Part shown: piece by piece, positions 60,294-64,000 of the stretch
Position numbering within the stretch: the stretch's first letter is position 1
How the letters are laid out: each line of letters opens with the position of its first letter
DNA from: Mastigias papua
Taxonomy: Eukaryota > Cnidaria > Scyphozoa > Rhizostomeae > Mastigiidae
Assembly (NCBI GenBank): GCA_964019165.1
Contig: OZ025282.1
Location: 8,983,529 to 9,047,528, forward strand
DNA length: 64,000 bases
Reading direction: 5' to 3'
Position numbers and translations under genes: made by a program
Notes under the pieces: model-generated
Told to the model about the DNA's origin: nothing
Seen by the model: the letters and a program-made list of their open reading frames with translations, nothing else
The model's database searches: none

Positions 60294-60478
60294 CAGTCAA
60301 CCTTGCATAATTCGGATCGGTTTTATCCGGATTTTTGTATATTCCGGACAGAATTGCTAAGTCCAATTAGTGTCCTATTAAAGTGCAACACTGAAAAAGT
60401 TTCTACGTAATCCGGATTTTCTGTAATCCGGACAAAATCAGGCAGCCCCGTGTGATCCGAATTATGCGAGGTTGACTG
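60294..60478. mobile_element. pogo/Tigger-like MITE
   Basis: Terminal inverted repeats cagtcaacct(t/c)gcataatt then cggatc match over about 25 bases with one difference, flanked by TA on both sides. Internal repeats of ccggattttc are present. Length 185 bp. The end sequence and TA duplication are typical of non-autonomous pogo-group elements of the Tc1/mariner superfamily. Confidence 0.85.
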
Positions 60479-62355
60479 TATTTAAAGAGAATGATGGTAC
60501 AAACAGTTTACAAGTCTCCATTACGTCTATTTTATAGAAGCAAGTAAATGACTAAATAAATATAACTAAGTATCTACATAAAACCTATCCTAGTTGCAGG
60601 TGTCTTCCAAAATCGATAGTTTCAATCCCTATCTTTGTTATTTATGCCTTTCTATTGTCTGCCTATCCTCCTATAAGTGGATTAGACCCTTCTACGTCTA
60701 ATGGCAACGAACGCCAAAGTTTGAACCCAGTGTATGTTATTGTCCCTATGCCATAGGAATCTAGAGGAATCTACTTGTGAAATATTACGAAAGATGTCCC
60801 CTCGCAACCAGGGCATTTTTACATACCAACTACTAGGAAAATGTCCCCAGTAGGCACAATGCCTTCCCAAGTAGTGGCCGGCGAATTAAAAGAATTTCCC
60901 CAATTCCTTTGGTCCACACGAAAAATGTCCTAGGAAAGAGTGGAACTCTTTAGGGTTGTCCTAGCGGCACCTAGAAAAGGCGTGATTGTTTATCACTCTT
61001 AATGTGAAATATGTATTGTTGGAAAATAGCTTTTGATATTATGATTTTTACATATTTTTTACCTTATCGTTACGTTAGTTAGCCTCGATTTAAATGAACT
61101 ATACGAGACATGTCATACAAAATCCCCAAAGAATTACTACATCGTATGATTGAAAATTAAGGCTGCTGGGACACGCTGGGGGGATTAGTTTTTCGTTTTA
61201 GAATGCATAGACTTAGGCTAAGATTGAGAACGAATGATAGAGATTAATGTTTTAAAGTTGTTGCTTGATTGTTATTTCTTTGACTGAGTCTGCGACTGGA
61301 CAATACACCTTGCAACTAGCGAATTAATAGTTGAAAAACTATTACATGTATTGCCTTCTTTCTACCATTATATCTACAAGGCGTAGTGTCTTCCCATCTT
61401 TGTGCCTCAATTTGAGGCATTTTCCCCACAAGTGGAACTTCTTTAAAAATGATATATTGGCAGCAGCACAAACTTTGACCTTGTGTCAAATGGCAAGAAT
61501 ATCCTATATCTTTCTTGCGAACAGAATCTCCGATACAAAACTGCTAAACTATGAAACAATCTGCTGGGAGGTAAACGACTACCATCCAACTCAAAATGCA
61601 TGCATCAGATAGACAGTAAGGAGCCACAAAACTAAAGTGTCGTTACAACATTTTCTGTGCTTCCAGCCGAATTGAGCCTTTCCTATCGTGATAGACAGCG
61701 TTTGCGCTTCCAGCTTTCGCACTTCATTACTATGATATAACCACGGAAAAACAATTTTTCGCTCGTATTATGCCTAATAGGAAGGCATCTAACTCAGCAC
61801 CAGATTGTATCACCCTTATTACCTAAAGGTAGTCGGAAAATCCAAACGAATAAAAGCTTTTTCCATATTTTCCTATTACGTTCGTAACAGTAATGAATGC
61901 CTATTGAAGGTCTCTAAAAATAACTAACCACACGAAACATATTTTCAGACTAAGACTTCCTTCTCATATTGACACTCACAAAAGTGTACTGACTGCGTAT
62001 CCTACGTTGGACTATTAGCCATCATTAAGTAATCAACTCAAATAGCATAGGTTTTCTTTTCCACATGGCCTATTACAGAAATGTATACGAAGAGATATTA
62101 GATAACAGAATGTACTGCCATTATAAAATCTACTGTCTTTAAAATTTTGGCAGTCTATAGGGCGTGAAAACTTAGCAAGTGATTAAATTATGTTTACATT
62201 GGTAAATTGGTACACGTTTCATCTCTAAAAGTATAACATAGGAATCAGTAGCTACAAATCATCTACTGCAAATACACTTAAAAATTGCATAGTGGCCTGA
62301 CAATCCAGCAATGCTTTTCTATAGCAAATAGCACGATCTAGAATGAGTTGCTTAC
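60479..62355. other. Intron 1 of gene C, no gene seen
   Basis: Remaining intron sequence up to the splice donor of gene C exon 1. Only short frames; no recognised domain. Confidence 0.45.
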
Positions 62356-64000
62356 CTATACTTGCACCATTTCGACGTGCTCCTTCATATTTACGCCAAC
62401 ACCACATTACAAATTTCCAACCGGCACACGCAAGAGGTACATACGTCAGTACATGAACTACTTTTTGCATGGGGAGTCGATCATCGATGACGCCATCAAG
62501 GCTCAGATTGATAATCGCCAATACCGACAAGTTCATCAACAGTATGGTATCGTAGGCATTCATGCTCTCTGCATTGTACGGTTTAACATAGACAAATATA
62601 AGCAGTATGGCAACTGATACAATTGCGAATATGGTATCTTTCACGGTTCCTTGTGGAATGAAGATGTACAGAGATAGCAAAGCAAGACGTGTTAGAAAGT
62701 AAAATGAGCAGAATATATTAAAGCGTGCAAGCCTTCTGAAAGGCAGGTTGAACATGTTAAAGATAACTTGCAGCCTAACGAATCTTGGAATAGCAATAAC
62801 AATATGTGAGAACAACAGTGATAAAGGAAACAAAATAACAACGAATATACCGACAAAGATAGCTACGAGAGCAAACCAAATGTGCTCGTCATGAAAATAT
62901 CTAGCAAACCCAGCCTTGTAAACAACCCACTGGTCACGGACTTTAACAGGATGAAGTAGATCAAAAGTTATGCGAGTGAAATCAGAATATGCTATCACAC
63001 TAACGAACACAAATGCTCTGAGGACAGCAGGACTTCTGTTAAGAAAGCACTGATTGCTAAAGTAGTATGACAGTTTGCTAATGGCAAAAAGGCATAGAAT
63101 TAAGTAAGATGGTATGATATAATTAAAGAACATCTTCTCCAAGTCATTCATGTTCTCCCAGAGACATATTCCAATTTTGTCATCTCCTAACCCAGAGATT
63201 GTTGTTATTGCAGTGACAATCTTAATGAACACGTCAAGCGTTGTATTTCCGTGAGTACACAGGGCAATAATTTGGTATGAATACAGGAATGCATTGAGAG
63301 ATGTTGCATATGTGTCAATGTTGAACAGAATGATGATAAAGACAAGTGCCGTCAGGCAGAACAAAATTAACAGCAGCCAAAATAGACCAAAATTGTCTTT
63401 GCAAGGCTTGCAATGCTCATTTCCAAATGCCACACTTTTATCTGAATCACATTTTCCACACAATACTGAGGTTTCATTACGCCCAGTAGCACATTGCAAA
63501 TTTGGGTTAAATACATGTTCAATTCCATCACCGTTGTTAGAAGTATTGCAATAGTTTTCTGGACATATGTTCACAGCAAACTCCTTATATATGCTATCGT
63601 TTGTTATCAATGGGTCTCCCCACCTTCCATTCAGAATGTAAACTGATGATGCAGAGTCACACTTTGTTACTCCATAATGCATACTAAACTTCTGAGATAA
63701 GCATACACATATTCTATGTTTTTCTTCATAGTAATACCCTAAAGGGCACTTTTGAAGAACCAAACCATCGAGAAACTTACTAATAGAAGGTCCGCTTGTT
63801 GTTTCAATAAGAACAGAATATCTCTCAAAAGGTGAACCATCAAATCTGATATAGCCTATTTTATTTCTTATAAAATACAATGATGTTCCATGGATGGAAA
63901 CGTTGCTATTCATCTTTGGAATAACAGTCACACGGATATTACTAAACACACTATTGTAATTTTCATCCAAGAGAACAACAGTTGGGTTGAGTGGAAGCCC
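62356..64000 (-). CDS. Gene C: Pmp-repeat, multi-pass surface protein, exon 1 (partial)
   Basis: The frame is open to the window edge, so the N-terminal half, including the signal peptide and beta-helix repeats, lies outside. The visible part begins GLPLNPTVVLLDENYNSVF and covers the last ectodomain segment, the Cys-rich stalk (CPLGYYYEEKHRICVC; CGKCDSDKSVAFGNEHCKPC) and about nine membrane helices. The exon ends at donor ATAG|GTAAGC after NGASI. The stretch from about 63680 to 64000 is almost identical to gene B at the DNA level, whereas the membrane part differs at many positions. Continuing past the donor the frame would give about 35 unrelated residues to 62252; I treat these as intron. 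Confidence 0.85.

Noticed and set aside
62252..62355. The extra C-terminal residues of the gene C frame after NGASI
   Set aside because: They follow donor GTAAGC at the position where the paralogues also have donors and match nothing in A or B.

Overview
The window looks like AT-rich nuclear DNA from an early-branching animal, most likely a sponge. The basis is a clear metazoan mucolipin (TRPML) channel gene, GT-AG spliced exons, several degenerate retrotransposon lineages and many MITEs. The sponge call is inference. I recognised no prokaryotic operon, rRNA, tRNA or CRISPR array.

The main content is a tandem family of three minus-strand genes (here A, B, C) for very large surface proteins. 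Each has a signal peptide (N-terminus of C lies outside the window), an ectodomain of GGG(A/V/I)...F..N repeats like chlamydial polymorphic outer-membrane-protein (Pmp) repeats or parallel beta-helices, a Cys-rich stalk and about nine transmembrane helices. Almost all the protein is in one exon of about 3.56 kb: A 14480-18035, B 33137-36695, C 62356 to beyond the window edge. The large open frames end only because they read into an intron: all three carry a splice donor at the same codon. Matching small exons lie downstream in each copy: exon 2 (A 13463-13534, B 30745-30813, C 57323-57394) encodes a short acidic cytoplasmic tail, and exon 3 (A 12741-12813, B 27363-27437, C 53473-53550) is mostly untranslated. 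A fourth conserved block follows (near 10.87, 26.36 and 52.80 kb). The copies alternate near-identical and diverged stretches, which suggests gene conversion. Their introns differ widely in length because of inserted repeats.

Between A and B lie an uninterrupted, apparently intronless plus-strand mucolipin gene (22731-24434) and at least two or three exons of an unidentified minus-strand gene (19752-21539). A possible orphan first exon of a SEC14-like gene is at 9075-9155.

The 37.8-49.4 kb region between B and C is a nest of mobile elements: a LINE tail, a 200-bp AT palindrome, a decayed multi-motif transposon-associated ORF (38.9-41.8 kb), a Ty3/Gypsy-type LTR element bounded by a 4-bp target duplication but with nearly all of its 5' LTR, gag and protease deleted (42502-46116), and an apurinic-endonuclease LINE (46.3-49.4 kb). 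A LINE relic and a Ty1/Copia-type relic lie in the first 4.4 kb. MITE-like inverted-repeat elements are scattered throughout; the clearest are a pogo-like one at 60294-60478 with TA duplication and a Harbinger-like one at 58815-59565 with TTA duplication. Splice sites were chosen by eye, and all family names come from recognised motifs, not from database searches.
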